From Polytrichum commune (Eukaryota > Streptophyta > Polytrichopsida > Polytrichales > Polytrichaceae): a stretch of 64,000 bases of DNA. Position 1 is the first letter of the stretch, and every line of letters begins with the position of its first letter. The translations under genes were made by a program, and so were the position numbers. Below, piece after piece: positions 34,131 to 47,615 of the stretch. Below the pieces are notes generated by a model, which saw nothing but the letters and a program-made list of their open reading frames with translations, made no database searches and was not told the DNA's origin. Location: the NCBI GenBank assembly GCA_950295325.1, contig OX485809.1, positions 10,728,001 to 10,792,000 of the forward strand, written 5' to 3'.

Positions 34131-34602
34131 ATAACATTAAGTAGCAATGCTAAGAGGGTACCCTTTGAGTACCCGCAAATTTACCTCAACAAGAAGGGAA
34201 AAGCTTGCAAAGCAAGGGTGAATGAATGGATAATTAATCAAATATAGAAGCTTCAAAAAGGTATCAAAGAGGTTTCCAATGCGGGTGTCGGGAGACTCTT
34301 CCAAAAAGTGCAACTACCTTTTTGACCTCACCAACTTTCCCGTTGCTTTATAGCTATTTAAATTTGTTTAGATCATAATTTAGCCTAGATTAGAACCTTT
34401 ATCACCACTTAGCATTAGTTTTGTCCTAGAAACCGACTTAATTAATACTAAGCATTGAAAGTAACTACCCAAATAGATCTAAAATAGCCTAAGCAAAACT
34501 CAAACTTAGTGTTACTTTTGCTCTTGAAAGAGCATCAAACCGGCACGCGACGGTTTGATGCTCTTTCGAGAAGGTCAATTCGGGCTTGCTACTTAATGTT
34601 AT
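34131..34602 (+). mobile_element. MITE, ATAACATTAAGTAGCAA ends, copy 2
   Basis: Ends ATAACATTAAGTAGCAA and TTGCTACTTAATGTTAT are perfect 17-bp inverted repeats. The interior is collinear with 8576-8984 and somewhat longer near the right end. Flanks do not show a matching TSD. Confidence 0.8.
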
Positions 34603-36382
34603 GAATACATGATACTATAATTAATATCAAATAATTTGATGACATTGCCACAATTGTGGAGCAAATGGGTGCAAAGCTCGGTAAAGGGATCCCTACTTAG
34701 TGTTAAGTGAAAGTGATTCAAAGCTATACACTTTGAAGTATTGAAATCTTTGAATTTTGTGAAAAAAAAATCAGAGATCTTTATTTTTAATATTAAAATA
34801 TTGATCCACAAAGCCAAGCAATTTATGATGACAATAAAAATTCCAAGAAAAGTCTACATAATCAAGAAGACGATGCACGTAGGTGATGTTAAACAAGCAA
34901 CTATCTAAACTGTGTTTAAAAATACTATAAGATTACATAAAATTGGTGTTTTTCTACAAATTTTTGTGATGATGCCCCTCCAGTGGATAATGAATTCAAG
35001 GATTACAATAAAATTCCAACTTTAAAATACTTAAGGTCATGAAATCTACATGCAAAACTAGACCCAACCATTTGCTTGGGAGCATCACTTTTAATAATAA
35101 TTTTTGAAGATCTCAAATTGATATCCTACATTAAAATATTTAAAACTACAATAGAGGTCATCGTGAAAATAATAATAATAATAATAATAATCCAAATTAA
35201 ACATCACTGTGCTACAACTTCTAGTTATGCTTTTAGTTTACCGGAGCATTATTTCAGTCCACTTTACCGTGCTTGTACCCAAATATAATATATTCATCAA
35301 GCCAGGTGATTCCAGAGATGGTTTCACCATTATGTTGAACTAGAATGGTGAAAGATTGTGCATCTTTTCCAACTTTTGTGTTGACTAGTTTTGCTAATTA
35401 CCATATAATATTTGTGTTCTCGTTGTAAAACTCCACCATCTTCCCAACATGGAAAATTGTCCATCCCAATCAAACTAGTTTGAGGCTCACGCCGTATAAT
35501 TGCATTCCCACAATTATGACAATTTCTTGGTTTGCTCCCCCCTCACACAACATGTTGTGATCTCCACAAACACGACATTTGTCCTAATACAATTTACGAG
35601 ATTTGAAGGATAGGAACAAATTGGTTTCAACGCTCACCATTTTCAAAGTTGAAGTAAAAATTGGAAGTGCAAGTACAAGTAGTCTCCGTTTTTGGAGTCA
35701 ACAATGTTGACAAACTTGGCCATTCCGGAAACACGTACTTCCAAAATGTACCTCACAATTGCACCAAAATCCCGGGTACGCAACTCCCATATTATACGCA
35801 GGGGGCATCGTACTTAAAACGGCTTAGAGGACGGCTTTTGTAAAAATTATATCAAATTATATCAAATTAAAATGATCAAAAAGTTGGGTGAAGACCAAAT
35901 TAAACAAAATGAAATGAAATGAAATGAAAAAGAAGTTGGGTAAAGACCAAATTAAATAAAATGAGATGAAAAAAAAGTTGGGTTGCATATTTATTAAGCC
36001 TCTCATTAAAATTATAAGTTACGAATAGTTGCCTCCCATTAAAATTATAATTCATTCACAATGTTAAAATTTTATTAAAAAGTCCAAAAAGTTGGGTAGT
36101 TTGATCTATGGTACCTGTATTAAAAAAATCATATAATTAGGTTTTTAATGCAATTATATGCTTCAAAATATATTCATTTCCTATATATAATTACATTTTT
36201 GGATTCCTTGTTAGAAGGGCTACAAGGGTTTCCTACATTAAAACAAATTGTATCACTCAATATTGGACTAAAACGCATTATAAGTGATTATAATCAGGAC
36301 CATATAATACGGGCGTTGCGTACCCGGGACCAAAATCTGGCTAGTGTCAGGTTATTGGTCCCCATTACCGACATTTTACTTT
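34603..36382. other. AT-rich gap
   Basis: Contains an (AAT)n run at about 35.17-35.19 kb and GAAATGAAAT repeats at about 35.91 kb. No gene supported. Confidence 0.45.
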
Positions 36383-36885
36383 GGGCCACTTCACACACGA
36401 GACTGAGAGCCCATGACCATTACACTACAAGCACCCTCATTGGTGGAAAAGGTAGAGCCGGTCCAGCTTCGCTTCACACTACGCTTGAGGGACCAACAGA
36501 CTGGATATGTGAATGCAAGATGGATGTGAAGTCAACATGGATTCCTACATGGCATCAAATGGACCATGTTTCATGGTCACTTGGACTATTTTCAAAAACC
36601 ACTTCTTGTAGATAGGCCTAACAATAAACCGGGAGACCATGGCACTCCAAACGCTCACAACTGTTGATTTATTTTAATTTATCATGTGTGAGGACCCGCA
36701 TGAATCCAAATTCATTGAAATAACATTTGGTTGAGGGCACGGTCACATGTGACTTCACACTACACTTGAGGGTCCGTGACCACACTACATGATTTTGGAG
36801 GTGTCTTGGGGCGGCCTTTGGACACTTTCTTTTGGGCTCTCACAATTTCATGGTCACAGCTCTTGGCTCGTGTGTGAAGTGACCC
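36383..36885 (-). mobile_element. Harbinger-like MITE, copy B (inverted)
   Basis: Ends GGGCCACTTCACACACGAGA and TCGTGTGTGAAGTGACCC. Its sequence is the reverse complement of copy A along its length. The flanks TTT and TCA are not a clean TSD. Confidence 0.85.
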
Positions 36886-38950
36886 TCAATGCCAATGCCA
36901 GGGAGGTGTTTGGGCATAATCAATTAAAATCTTCTAGCATAAGTGTTTTCAAATCCAACAGGTTATGTATACATTGTGATCTTTCAGTCTTTTTAATAAT
37001 AATTTGAAGTATATTCCATAGATTCTTCTATAATGATATGTAGTTTTCCTGAAACCTTGACTTTCAACCTGTGCTCCAGTGTGAAAATTTAGTGTGGGTT
37101 TTTTTTTTCATTTGCATGTTTCAATGAAAGTGAAAATTTTCATCCAATTGTATGTTGCAATTATTCTCAGTTGAACATGTACATTTCCAAGAAATGTTGG
37201 AAAATCAAAGATGAGCAATATTGATAACCAAAATCCAATAAGTTCAAACATCCCCACATACAACCCAATACATGACCTTTTTATCTATCAAAGATCAAAA
37301 TTACAAGTGCCACTTAACAATAAAGATGAGTTGAAAGACCAAAAGTACAACATTGAAGATACATACCTACTTACTTCAGTTGGTGTAAAGTGGCTCCTCC
37401 TCCTCCTCCTCCTACGTTAAGCTTGGCAACAAAGAAAAGACGGACATTAAAGTTTGTGCTCAAACCTAATATCTGTCTAATGGCACACCATAAAGAACCC
37501 TAACGCACATGGATGAAGTGTCTAGGATGATGATACAAATTTCATCCAAAATGATGTTAACAAATGCAAGCACTAAAAAGTTGATGTGGGCCACACTAAT
37601 TTCCAACATGAATTTCCCACCCACTCTAATTAGACAAACAATGTAGTTCATGAACCTTCCAACCAATGTTACTAGTGTATTCTACCAATGTTATTAACCC
37701 TCTAAATTAGTTCATGGTTAATCCAAACCGACTTGACATGCGGCTCACCTCAATTTCATGAATCTTCCAAACCAATTTCATAAAGCTTTCCCCACTATGT
37801 GATTTTTGTATTCTTAACTTCTCCCCTCCTTGTTTTGCATTCTTTGCCTTCTTGTTATTCATTGGTTCCTATTTGTTACGTGTTTAGCTAGAATAAGCAC
37901 AAATGTCGCATTATCCGTTATGTGATGGATGCCTCCACTACATATACAAAATATAAATCATGTATTGCTTGAGTCTTTATTAAGTCTATGAAACTCACTT
38001 TTGCTTTCCAATGAGAAAGTCGTTGAACTTCTTTTTTTCATACATAGCAAGTAACTCATCGATTGCAACAAACAAGCAAAGGCAAGAGCCCCACAAGAGC
38101 ACAATCACTTAGCTGCAATTTGGTGAGCAAAACTTAAGGTAGCCCATGAGCGCTCTAAGAGTATCCAATCAGTATAAGCCCTATAACCCAATTGCAAACC
38201 ATGACAAAAATGGACAAGGTAGTCATTGACGACTACTGCCATATGACAACAATAGATGAAGACATGAATCGGATGAAACAAACACATCTACTGTTGATAC
38301 AATTCTCAAACCTCAAGGTCCCCTTTTGTACATCTACACTTACTTAAAATCTCTTAATAACCTTTTTAAATGTACACTCTAGAGATTAAAGGATACATCC
38401 TCTTACACTCACATTAGTTCGTATGTGGTATGAAGAGTCCACCCTCCAATATGAGGCCCGATTTTAGTTCCCGATGTTCTTGAGGGGAATGTTTAGTGAA
38501 GAGAATCAACCTTCTGTGGATTGACGGTAGAGATGTTAATTATCCAAAAGATGAGCCCGATCCTCATCCCGCCCATGTTGCGAGTTCAAGCCAAGGAGAA
38601 CCTCGTCCTGGTTTTTTCAACCCGGCCCAAAGATTTGACACCAAGTTTTTGCCACCTAAGACGCCACATAAGATGACTAATGTTCAGACCCAACCCTAGT
38701 ATGAAACCCTTGGACCAGGTTGGATGAAACTAGGCGATCCTATTAGTTAAAATTCTTAGAGTTCAAGCCAGCCCTCAATCCGGCCCTTGAGGATAAAATG
38801 GGCCTTAGTCAACACCATTGGACCGAATCGAGACGAATTTCTTATCCAATCCCACAAGTGCCGAAAGGTCACGTTACACAGGCGGTGCTCTAAAGTCTTC
38901 CCCGTACTCATCACAAGTGGTTCAACTTTCAAGTGGAGGGGGCCGGCCAA
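36886..38950. other. gap, nothing recognised
   Basis: AT-rich with a (CTC)n run at about 37.40 kb. Short ORFs only. Confidence 0.4.
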
Positions 38951-40245
38951 TATAGTCTAACCTTGATAATGTCACCCTTGTTAATAGAACACCTTGATAT
39001 TGCCACCTAAAAGTTTGAAACCGATTTTCATAGTGTAAAACTCCCTCGTTATTATCCCTATCACCCTTGGTAATGTCACTATTTTTTTCCAAAATCCGTA
39101 GTGTAAATGTGATAATACCAAGTATGGATGGATTGTATGTGATGGTTGGATGGACAGATTATTAGGCATTTTTGCAACTGTGATAGTGAAAGTTATAGAT
39201 GGGTTTAATGCTTTTGTACTCTCCCATATCACTATCTTGTTCCTTCCACCAAATGTGACTTCAGTTGTTTAGCCTTTGGATCAAGGAGTGATTGCAACAT
39301 TCAAAATGTGCTATAAGCGCAAGCTTGTTGCCTGGACTTTGCAACAAATTAATAACAACTCAAATGAAGTTTTGGGGAAACTGAATGTTGATCTATTTCA
39401 AGCTATGCTATGGTGTGTGGCGGCATGGCATGAATTAGATGATCAAACCATTAGAAATTGTTGGAGAAAGTCCGCCATATTGCCTACATAGTGGAATGCA
39501 AATATCAACAATTTTGATGAACGTATGAAGTCCAAAATGGAGGAAGCAACTTTGGAATTGGGCAATCTCATCGCCGCATTGAATTTGGGTTTGGATGTCG
39601 AAGGCAAGCCTGTAGAAAACCTTTGTCCTTTGGAGTACATAAACATGGAAGGTGAAGATGATTTTGAGGTGGAATATTCTACTAAGGAGCTTGTGCAATT
39701 AGTGCAAGATGGCGAATAGGTTCTTGATTCCATGGAAGTAGACCCATTGATTGTTGATAGCAATGATGACGAGTCTAAAGTAGTGAAGCTAAGCGATGCA
39801 CAAAAATATGCTAAAGATGTTTTGAATTTTATGGCTAGCCAAGGTGTTCAGATTTTCAACACTCTGGAGTTGTTAGGAATGGAAAAAATCCATGACAAAC
39901 TCATTAGAATTGGTGTTGCACATTTAACATCAACAAAACAATGTGACATTAGAAGCTTCTTTGTCTCTAGTGAGAGGTCTTTACCTGATCTCAATGACAC
40001 ATTATGATGTGCTCTTGTTGTTATTCATAATTTTAAATTAGATTTTACATTCAAAAACATTGAAGTCTCATATTTTTTATTTTCTTTTTTACATTGTAAT
40101 TTTATTTTAATTTTCTACCTATTTTTTGATAATATCACATTATGCACAAATCTTCAAAATGTGACATTATCAAATATGTCACACCTTGTTTATATCACTC
40201 TTTTGGGTGAAACGGATGGTGTGACATTATCAAGGTTAGACTGTA
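38951..40245 (+). mobile_element. pogo-like Tc1/mariner element, TSD TA
   Basis: Element 38953-40243 (1291 bp), ends TAGTCTAACCTTGATAATGT and its reverse complement ACATTATCAAGGTTAGACTG, identical apart from the outermost base, flanked by TA. It carries only the C-terminal third of a Tigger/pogo transposase, so it is an internally deleted, non-autonomous copy. Confidence 0.88.
39198..40007 (+). pseudogene. pogo/Tigger-like transposase, C-terminal fragment
   Basis: Reads LSHITILFLPPNVTSVV, a stop (TAG, probably once CAG), then PLDQGVIATFKMCYKRKLVA, the block around the third acidic residue of Tigger/CENP-B-like DDE transposases. It continues ETIRNCWRK-like as DQTIRNCWRKSAILP, a second stop, then FDERMKSKMEEATLELGNLI and, after a third stop near 39720, an acidic tail to NDTL at 40007. 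The DNA-binding half and the first catalytic Asp residues are missing. It lies inside the TIR-flanked element 38953-40243. Confidence 0.8.
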
Positions 40246-40585
40246 TGAACAACTAGATGTCAGTTGAAAGCCCTCATGAGAGTGTAAGTTCGAGGATGTG
40301 CATTGTATTGTGTACATCTCGAAAAGCTCCTAGTAAGTTTTTTTTTCAACAAGTACGAGTGGCATCGATAGATAAATTAGACTTACTTCAAATTGAAATT
40401 TTACTTACGGATGCATATTAAAACCATGGCTTGGGTGAACCAAGGTTCATGGTTCCTTGGAGGCTAGGATTCATGCATCTAGCAAGGAACGAGTGTATGG
40501 GTTGGTTCACCCAAATCTTAAAACCATGTACAGCTGCAGTTACATAATCTGCTATGAGCTCCAAACTTCAAGTTATAATTACTAA

Positions 40586-41089
40586 GGGCCACTTCGCACA
40601 TGAGCTAAGCGCCGTGACCATGAAATTGTGAGAGCTCAAAAGAGAGTGTCCAAAGACCGTCCCAACGCACCTCCAAAATCATGTAGTGTGGTCACAGATC
40701 CTCAAGTGTAGTGTGAAGCCATATGTGACCGGGCCCTCAACCAAATCCTATTTCATTATATTTCTATTCATACAAGTTCTCACACATGATAAAAAAAAAT
40801 AGAATAAATCAACGGTTGTGAGTGTTCGGAGTGCCATGGTCTCCCAGTTTTGTATTAGACCTACCTCCAAGAGGTGGTATTTGAAAATAGTCCAAGTGAC
40901 CATGAAACATGGTCCAATGGGTGCCATGTAGCAACCCATGTGGACTTTACATCCATCTTGTATTCACATACTCCGTTGGTCTCTCAAGCGTAGTGTGAAG
41001 CGAACTTGGACCAGCTCCGCCTTTTCCACCAATGAGAGTGCTTGAAGTGTAATGGTCACGGGCTCTCAGTCTCAAGTGTGAAGTGGCCC
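40586..41089 (+). mobile_element. Harbinger-like MITE, copy C
   Basis: Ends GGGCCACTTCGCACATGAG and CTCAAGTGTGAAGTGGCCC, collinear with copy A. Flanked by TAA on the left and TTA on the right. Confidence 0.85.
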
Positions 41090-41579
41090 TTAGTTACTGC
41101 ATTATCTCTCTCTCTCTCTCTCATATGGGAATGCAGTGACAGATGAACTAAAGCCTCAAAATCTTATAAATATAATGACATACAAAGGGTGGGGTATGTG
41201 TCATGAGCATGCTCAGACTTCACACATGAAAGTTGCCACAGATTTTGAAGAGGAGTCAGAATGCTCTTTTCAGGTGTAACTACACATGTAATTGTCTTCT
41301 CAAGCATATGCGCATTGAGCACAACTATGATTGTAAATCATCTTGCTATTTGTTGGGCCTTGTTGGTAATTGAAAGGGGATTTCAACGGATCTTATATTG
41401 TAGCTTTTGAAAACTGTAGGAATAAATCATTTGTTGGCTTTGTTTGTAGGACAGAGGCTATGCATCAACTTCTTCGTTTCAAGAGCAAATTTCCTAACCA
41501 CTTTGCGTTCACACTTGAACGTTACTTGTTCTTGTTATTTTTGGTCCACTTTATTTAATGTGGATGTTAACTATAATTT

Positions 41580-41586
<7 letters not shown>

Positions 41587-41665
<79 letters not shown>
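41587..41665 (+). repeat. (AT)n(GT)n(AT)n microsatellite
   Basis: About 29 GT units between short AT runs. Confidence 0.9.
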
Positions 41666-43269
41666 GAACTATAATTGCTCCCTAAAATGCATTGAAAGAA
41701 ATCTAGTTAACTATAGTTATTTCGGCAATTCTTGATTATTTATTCTAAAAACTTCGGGTGATATCAAAATCCTTGACCTGCATTTGAGAAGAAGGTGCAC
41801 AAAATCCAAGAAAGGTTTGGTATAGTAAATAGCCATGGATTGGCATGAGCAAAGTGGACAACTATAATTGTAGTCTTTCATAGTAAAGGACAGAGCCTCA
41901 CAGTTCTACCGTTTTCTTGTTTTCAAGAATTGTTGATTATAAGTGTGTTTATAACTGATTTTAAGCTCTCATGTTCGAGTCATGAAAGAATTTAAAATGG
42001 TCGTTTTTGGGTAAGAATCGCAATAAGGGGTAGTTATCACATGCTTTGTCTTGCAAGGAATCGCTCCTCATGCAGACATAGCATTCTGGTAGCATTGAGA
42101 ACGTTGTATCTTTGAAAATCACTTTTGAGGAAATTCAACATGTTGCAAAAGTAGTCAATGTTGTGTACGACAAGTTGACAACAAATGTGACGTTTATCTT
42201 TGGAAATTGATGACAAGTTCCTTATTGGTAGAATCCAATCTAGAGTCGTATGCTATAGAGATATGTTATTATGAGCAATATGGAATTCGTTCTTACTTAT
42301 TTGAATGAAACGACAACATTCTAGGGAAGGTCAAAGTGTTTTGGACCAAAGAAGTTCTCACACATTTTCAAAGAATGCTACCCAATCCGCCTCCTTCACA
42401 ACTGTGCTTCATTCGAGGTCAAGGGTCGGGAATGACTAACAATAATAATGCAACATTAGAACTTATAGGGCTTTTGGAGATTTTTTGAGACAAAACTCCC
42501 TATGCATTGAACCACACATGGACCATATACTTTCACAAAAGCTCAACTTTTAGAATGCATGTATTGCATGAGCAAAGACACTCATTGTAAAGAAATTTTG
42601 AATTCTGTATATTGAAAACTCTTTAGAACATTTCAACATATGTAGGCCATGAGAGAGGACCCCAAGTGGGCCAATGCGAGTAAAGGCACTTTTTGGTCAT
42701 ATGTGTCCATGTCTAATATTGACTCATTCTTCAAGTGCACTATTCTAATAAGTTGGATACCTTAATAAGCTTGAAACCTTGGGTTCAAGTACCCAAAATG
42801 TGTGCCCTTGGATGCAAAACTTACTTAGTATTTTGATGACATCATTTGGGAAGGCTTGATTTGGTTTGCAAGAGAGATTTGAGAATTATCCAGGGGCACA
42901 TATTTTGGGTAATGAAACCCAAGGTTTCAAGTTTATTAAGATATCCAACCAATCGAAAGAGAGATTTCTATCTCTTGGTTTGATGAAGAGAACAAGTGCC
43001 CATCTTTGTCTTAGTCCCTCTATAACTTTGTTGAACACACATGGAGAAAAATGTGACAGGATGCGATGATGATCATTATGCCCTTGTCCTCTCTAAAGTA
43101 GTTTTAGAAGGAGACATGGAAGCATTTATGGAGATGCTCAAAGGCATTAGTTGTCTTCGGTAGGCACCATTGGTTGCTTTGGTACATGTGCACCTTGTGA
43201 TAGGCATGAAATATCAATTACTATTAGAAATACTACAATGTTTCAACTTTAACATGTAGATTGTACTTC
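41666..43269. other. gap, nothing recognised
   Basis: No ORF with recognisable content, and no repeat found by eye. Confidence 0.35.
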
Positions 43270-43741
43270 TTAGGGCCGCTTCACTATGGCCGAAGGTCAA
43301 GAGGCTATCGATTTCGACCAATGAGATTGCAAGAATCCAAGAATTCGGCCTCTCACTAGAGGCTAAAGTCCAAAGGCCGTCGCATTTTAAAATGCCTACA
43401 TGGCAATATTCTTTTACAAAGGCGACATTGACAAGATCTTGGCCATTAGATGGGAGGGGTCGTTTTGACCACATAATAAAGTGGGATGCTCCTTCTTCCT
43501 TTGGACTTTGGGATTGGTCTTTGCAGGCTTCATATTATGGTTGTCCAAGTGGAGAGGTTGTGGGAGTTCATGGCCAAAGGTTTGGACTTTGGGCTTGACC
43601 TTCACACTGTGCCCGGCCGAAGGCTCTAATTCCTATATTTTATTGGCTATTTCAACCCAATTCTTTGGACTCTCAACAAAGTTTGGCCATTCAATCCCAC
43701 GGCCAATCGACTTGGACGGCCATAGTGTGAAGCGGCCCTTA
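43270..43741 (+). mobile_element. Harbinger-like MITE, copy D, TSD TTA
   Basis: Element 43273-43738 with ends GGGCCGCTTCACTATGGCCG and CGGCCATAGTGTGAAGCGGC (then CC), flanked by TTA twice. The interior differs from copies A-C, so this is a sister subfamily sharing the ends. Confidence 0.85.
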
Positions 43742-43991
43742 CATAAAACATAGGAATTTACTTGAAAATAAGATAACATTCTATGCCAAAAGTAGTAGCA
43801 TTGTGTAACTGCGAATAGTTAGTAACACTAGACACCACAAATTGAATAGTGGTTGCATGGTAGTATTGGCTCCACACACTGTCTCCTTGAATTAAGGTCT
43901 TTGTTATGTTATACAATCCTGATTTGTTTGGAAAACCACAATCCACCCTTGTTATATTAACCCCAATAAGTGTTAAAATTGCATATATGTT

Positions 43992-44140
43992 AGGGCCACT
44001 TCACACACGAGCCAAGAGCTATGACCTTGTAATGGTGAGGACCCTTGACTCTCATCTAAAGGTTGTACCATGGGTGTTGGGAAAGCCGTTTTATGTAGAT
44101 CGGGGCCTCAAGTATAGTATGAAGTGAGAATGGACCATGT
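43992..44140 (+). repeat. truncated Harbinger-like MITE, copy E
   Basis: Starts TTAGGGCCACTTCACACA and follows copy A in outline up to CTCAAGTATAGTATGAAG, then loses similarity. No right end. Confidence 0.65.
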
Positions 44141-44309
44141 TGCGGGACCATTGCATATTTTGTTGGTAGAAAAAGAGGGGAGGATTTGGTTCAATATAAT
44201 ATGTCTCAAACTTTATCAAACCCTAAACCCATACATAGTCTATATAGTACATTTAGAACGACATATGCATATAGATATTGTTTTTGTCGTGTGACCTCCC
44301 TTCCTAGTG

Positions 44310-44573
44310 TTAGACAACATCATTTTCCAAATCTATATCCTCCTCCACAACTTCAAACGCTTTGCTGACATCTTCTGTAGTTAGAACCATGCATTCCCTC
44401 AATACAAGGGTGACAAATGTCATGTTTATGGCAGTGGATATGTCCCTTAGGTTGTGATGTTTTGCGTCCTTGCCTATTTGCAGTGTCTGCATTCCAGGTC
44501 CTCCATCTACCTTTGATAATACTCTACAGCTTCGTGGCTCTCCCCGTAAAACAATTTTCCACCCATCATCCAC
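44310..44573 (-). CDS. unrecognised 87-codon ORF
   Basis: Protein-like: MDDGWKIVLRGEPRSCRVL at the start and DVSKAFEVVEEDIDLENDVV at the end. No domain recognised. It may be an exon fragment or chance; it lies between a MITE fragment and a solo LTR. Confidence 0.25.
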   Translation of the reverse strand: MDDGWKIVLRGEPRSCRVLSKVDGGPGMQTLQIGKDAKHHNLRDISTAINMTFVTLVLRECMVLTTEDVSKAFEVVEEDIDLENDVV

Positions 44574-44649
44574 AAAAAAACTTGTTGCAAATGAAGGAGA
44601 AATGCAAATGAATGTGTTGAATAAGGAATCAATCGATTAAATTTGAAGA

Positions 44650-46134
44650 GTGTGTGTGAGGCCAAACCCACCACCCTTAAGCGTCCTAGTCCGGGTGATG
44701 GTTTTGAGAATCACATATGTCATACCAAAGCTCGTGGTAACATGGAATATACTTCCATCTCAACGAGCTCCCAATTCCCTTGAAGTCATGATGCTTTATT
44801 AATGCTAGCCTCTTGAATACGTGGAGCATTGGCCTTCTCAAGGGTCCACCCCGCGGCCTTGGCTACACATGCCCTTGAGGATTTTCCTCTTGAAACCTTA
44901 GTCTTGGTCAATGTTTTCTCATTAGTGCTCGTGATCTCGTTGAGGCCATGGCTTGTCGGCTCCATGTAGCACATGAGTCTCTAATACAAATGTTAAAAAA
45001 CACTTATATCACTTATCATTGCTTCCTCTTCCAGAAGTCCTTCACAACCCTTCCCAAGTTCACACCTTAATGCGGCCCCCAACTCAATTGGCCTAATCCA
45101 ACTAGCCTAACCCACTTAGCCTAACCCACTAGCCTTAACCCAACTAGCCTAAACCCAACTAGCCTAATCCCAAGTTTAACTTAGCTGGTCCATCTCAGCA
45201 AGCTTCGGCAGTTCAGTCTAGCAAGCTTCGGTTCAGCAGTTTCAGTCCAGCAAGCTCTCGGCAATCCAGTCTAGCAAGCTCTCGGCAGTCCAGTCCAGCA
45301 AGCTTCGGCAGTTCAGTCCAGCAAGCTTCGGCAGTCCAGTCCAGTAAGCTTCGGTTCAGCAATTTAGTCCAGCAAGCTTCGGCAGTCCAGTCCAGCAAGC
45401 TCTCGGCTAAATACTAACCAACAAACTTAAGTGCCACTCATCTAACATAAATCTAAATGCCATAAATCCAAATACTATGAGTCTAAATACTATAAATCTA
45501 AATACTATGAATCTAAGTACTATGAATCTAAATATTATGAACTAAATGCTCATCTCTAAATGCCTTGAATCAAATGCTACATCTAAACAATGTAAAACTA
45601 CCTTTAAAACTAGTTGGCCTTGATTCTCCACCTAGAAACCTTGTACCACCACGTGCCCTCTCTTGCTCCACACACGCCCATACTTACACTACATGGAATG
45701 CCAAGGGAGCAAGAAGAAAAGAGAGCGAGAGAGAGAGAAGGGAGAGTGAGGATTATATAGGGAGAGGAAAGGGAAGAGGTGAGCACCCCCGAAGCTCAAG
45801 ATAAGCCTTTTGATCATTTCCTACTTCGTAGGCTCTTATCCTATCCTCTAAGCCTTCAACTCCTAAACCAACAAGATGGATCATAATTCAAACATTTAAC
45901 TCAAGGAGCTCCCCTCGGTCCACCACACACTACACTCACCTAACCAAAGAACTTCTTCATGTCACTAAGCTTCTAATCAACTACACCACATAAGCCTAAG
46001 GCCTAAACATAACTTCACACCAAGCCTCACTCTTTTTATATTTTTGAGAATAATTATAAAACGTCAAAATGCAACTCCTAATGGTTTCAAAGGGTTAATA
46101 ACACATGTGGGCACCATTTTGGGCTTACAGTGTG
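44650..46134 (+). mobile_element. solo LTR, family 2, copy 1, TSD GTGTG
   Basis: LTR 44655-46129 (1475 bp), beginning TGTGAGGCCAAACCCACC and ending CACCATTTTGGGCTTACA; GTGTG occurs exactly at 44650-44654 and 46130-46134. Collinear with 47621-49316. Contains a CAGCAAGCTTCGGCAG-type tandem array. No internal region. Confidence 0.88.
45186..45412 (+). repeat. short tandem repeats inside the family-2 LTR
   Basis: About nine units built from TCCAGCAAGCTTCGGCAGTT (some with CTCTCGGC), 24-27 bp each. Confidence 0.85.
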
Positions 46135-47615
46135 AATTCATATTCATCGCATTTTATTGTGGCACGAGCTCCAATCATGTTTGCTTGTACCCATGTGCAA
46201 TACAACACAACGACCTCGAATTCTTTGTAGTCTATCGAGGTCACCTTCAACCCTCAGCCTTAGACAAAGTAACCCTCTGCTGACCGGTTTACATGGATAT
46301 CACTCCCACCAAAATTAGAATGCTCTAGGTTTCCATTTCTTTGAAGGTGTTCATTTGAATCCTATTAACTTCATATTAGTTTTGTAATACGTTCTTCTCT
46401 CAAGTTCTTATGGATCCTCAAGGGGTAGATGTCCTAGGTTTCTAAGTTTATGTTCCCTTAAATCCTAATGTCAAGGTTAAGTATTTTGGAGTGGAATTTA
46501 TCCCTATATCTAACATCATGTAAAGTTACTTGAATATCTTTCATGGTTTGAATGGCCTGTAACGATATTTATTCATCCAACTCAAATGTGCTTCATAATG
46601 CAAGATCTTTATAATTATGGTTTGAGTGCTTCCTTATTTGCTTATACCTAATCTACTTAGATTGGTATGAATTATGCTATGATAAGGTGTCTTAGTCTCA
46701 AAAGCATGGATAGGATGAAACATGTTTTGATTTATTTGACAGTTTTTCATGGGCATCTATTACCTTGTCCTCCTTATTCTCGAATGATGGCCTCCATGCA
46801 TCTCAACTTGACTTCATATGTCGTACTTGAACTACCTTAAGATTTCAATTCCGTTGCTAAGTGAAAATGCTTTGTTGGTAGTTTATGGATGCAAAGTTTC
46901 CACATTTCCACCTTGCATGATGTTTGGCATAATTCAATTCCTTGATAAGTTTGGCATTCTCTAACTCTTGACTTCATGCATCCTTGTTCTAATTGCTAAA
47001 TTCGATATTTCTGGGTTTGTAATTGTGGTACATCTCCTTACTCCTCTTGTTCGGATTTCCTATCTCATTTTGCTTCACCTCTTTCCTTGTGAGAATTTCG
47101 GTAAGTAATTCTTTTGTTTGGTTTGCCTATTTTTACTTGGGTTGATTTTTCAATCATTCCTACTTTCTTTAAATCGTAGAGCATTTTGTCATTCCCGGCA
47201 ATCTAGATATTTTGTTATATCTCTAGGTCTAAGTTTTTTCTCATGTTGCACATACTTTCATGATTTTTTTGTTTTTGTTGATAACTCAATTTTCATGTGA
47301 ATTCTTGATTTAAGTACTTTCATAATATTTCGTAATTCAAGTCATCTTGCTATCTTTCTAAGTTTCACGTAATTCCCATGATTCAAGTCTTTTTGCTATC
47401 TTTTTGAGGTTCACGTAATTCCTGTGATTCAAATTCTTTTGCTTTCGGTAGACCCTTCGGTCATTTCCATTATATTCTAATTTGTTTCGACCTTTCGATC
47501 TTTTGAAACTATCTTCTTCTAGAATCCTAGTGTTTGGCTAAGCCTTTAAGATGGTCTTCAAGAAGTCTTCAAAAGAGTCTTCGAATAGGTCTTGAGAATA
47601 ATACCCTTGATAAGC
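46135..47615. other. DNA between the two family-2 LTRs
   Basis: T-rich, no coding potential recognised. Because each LTR has its own TSD, this is not the internal region of one element. Confidence 0.55.
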
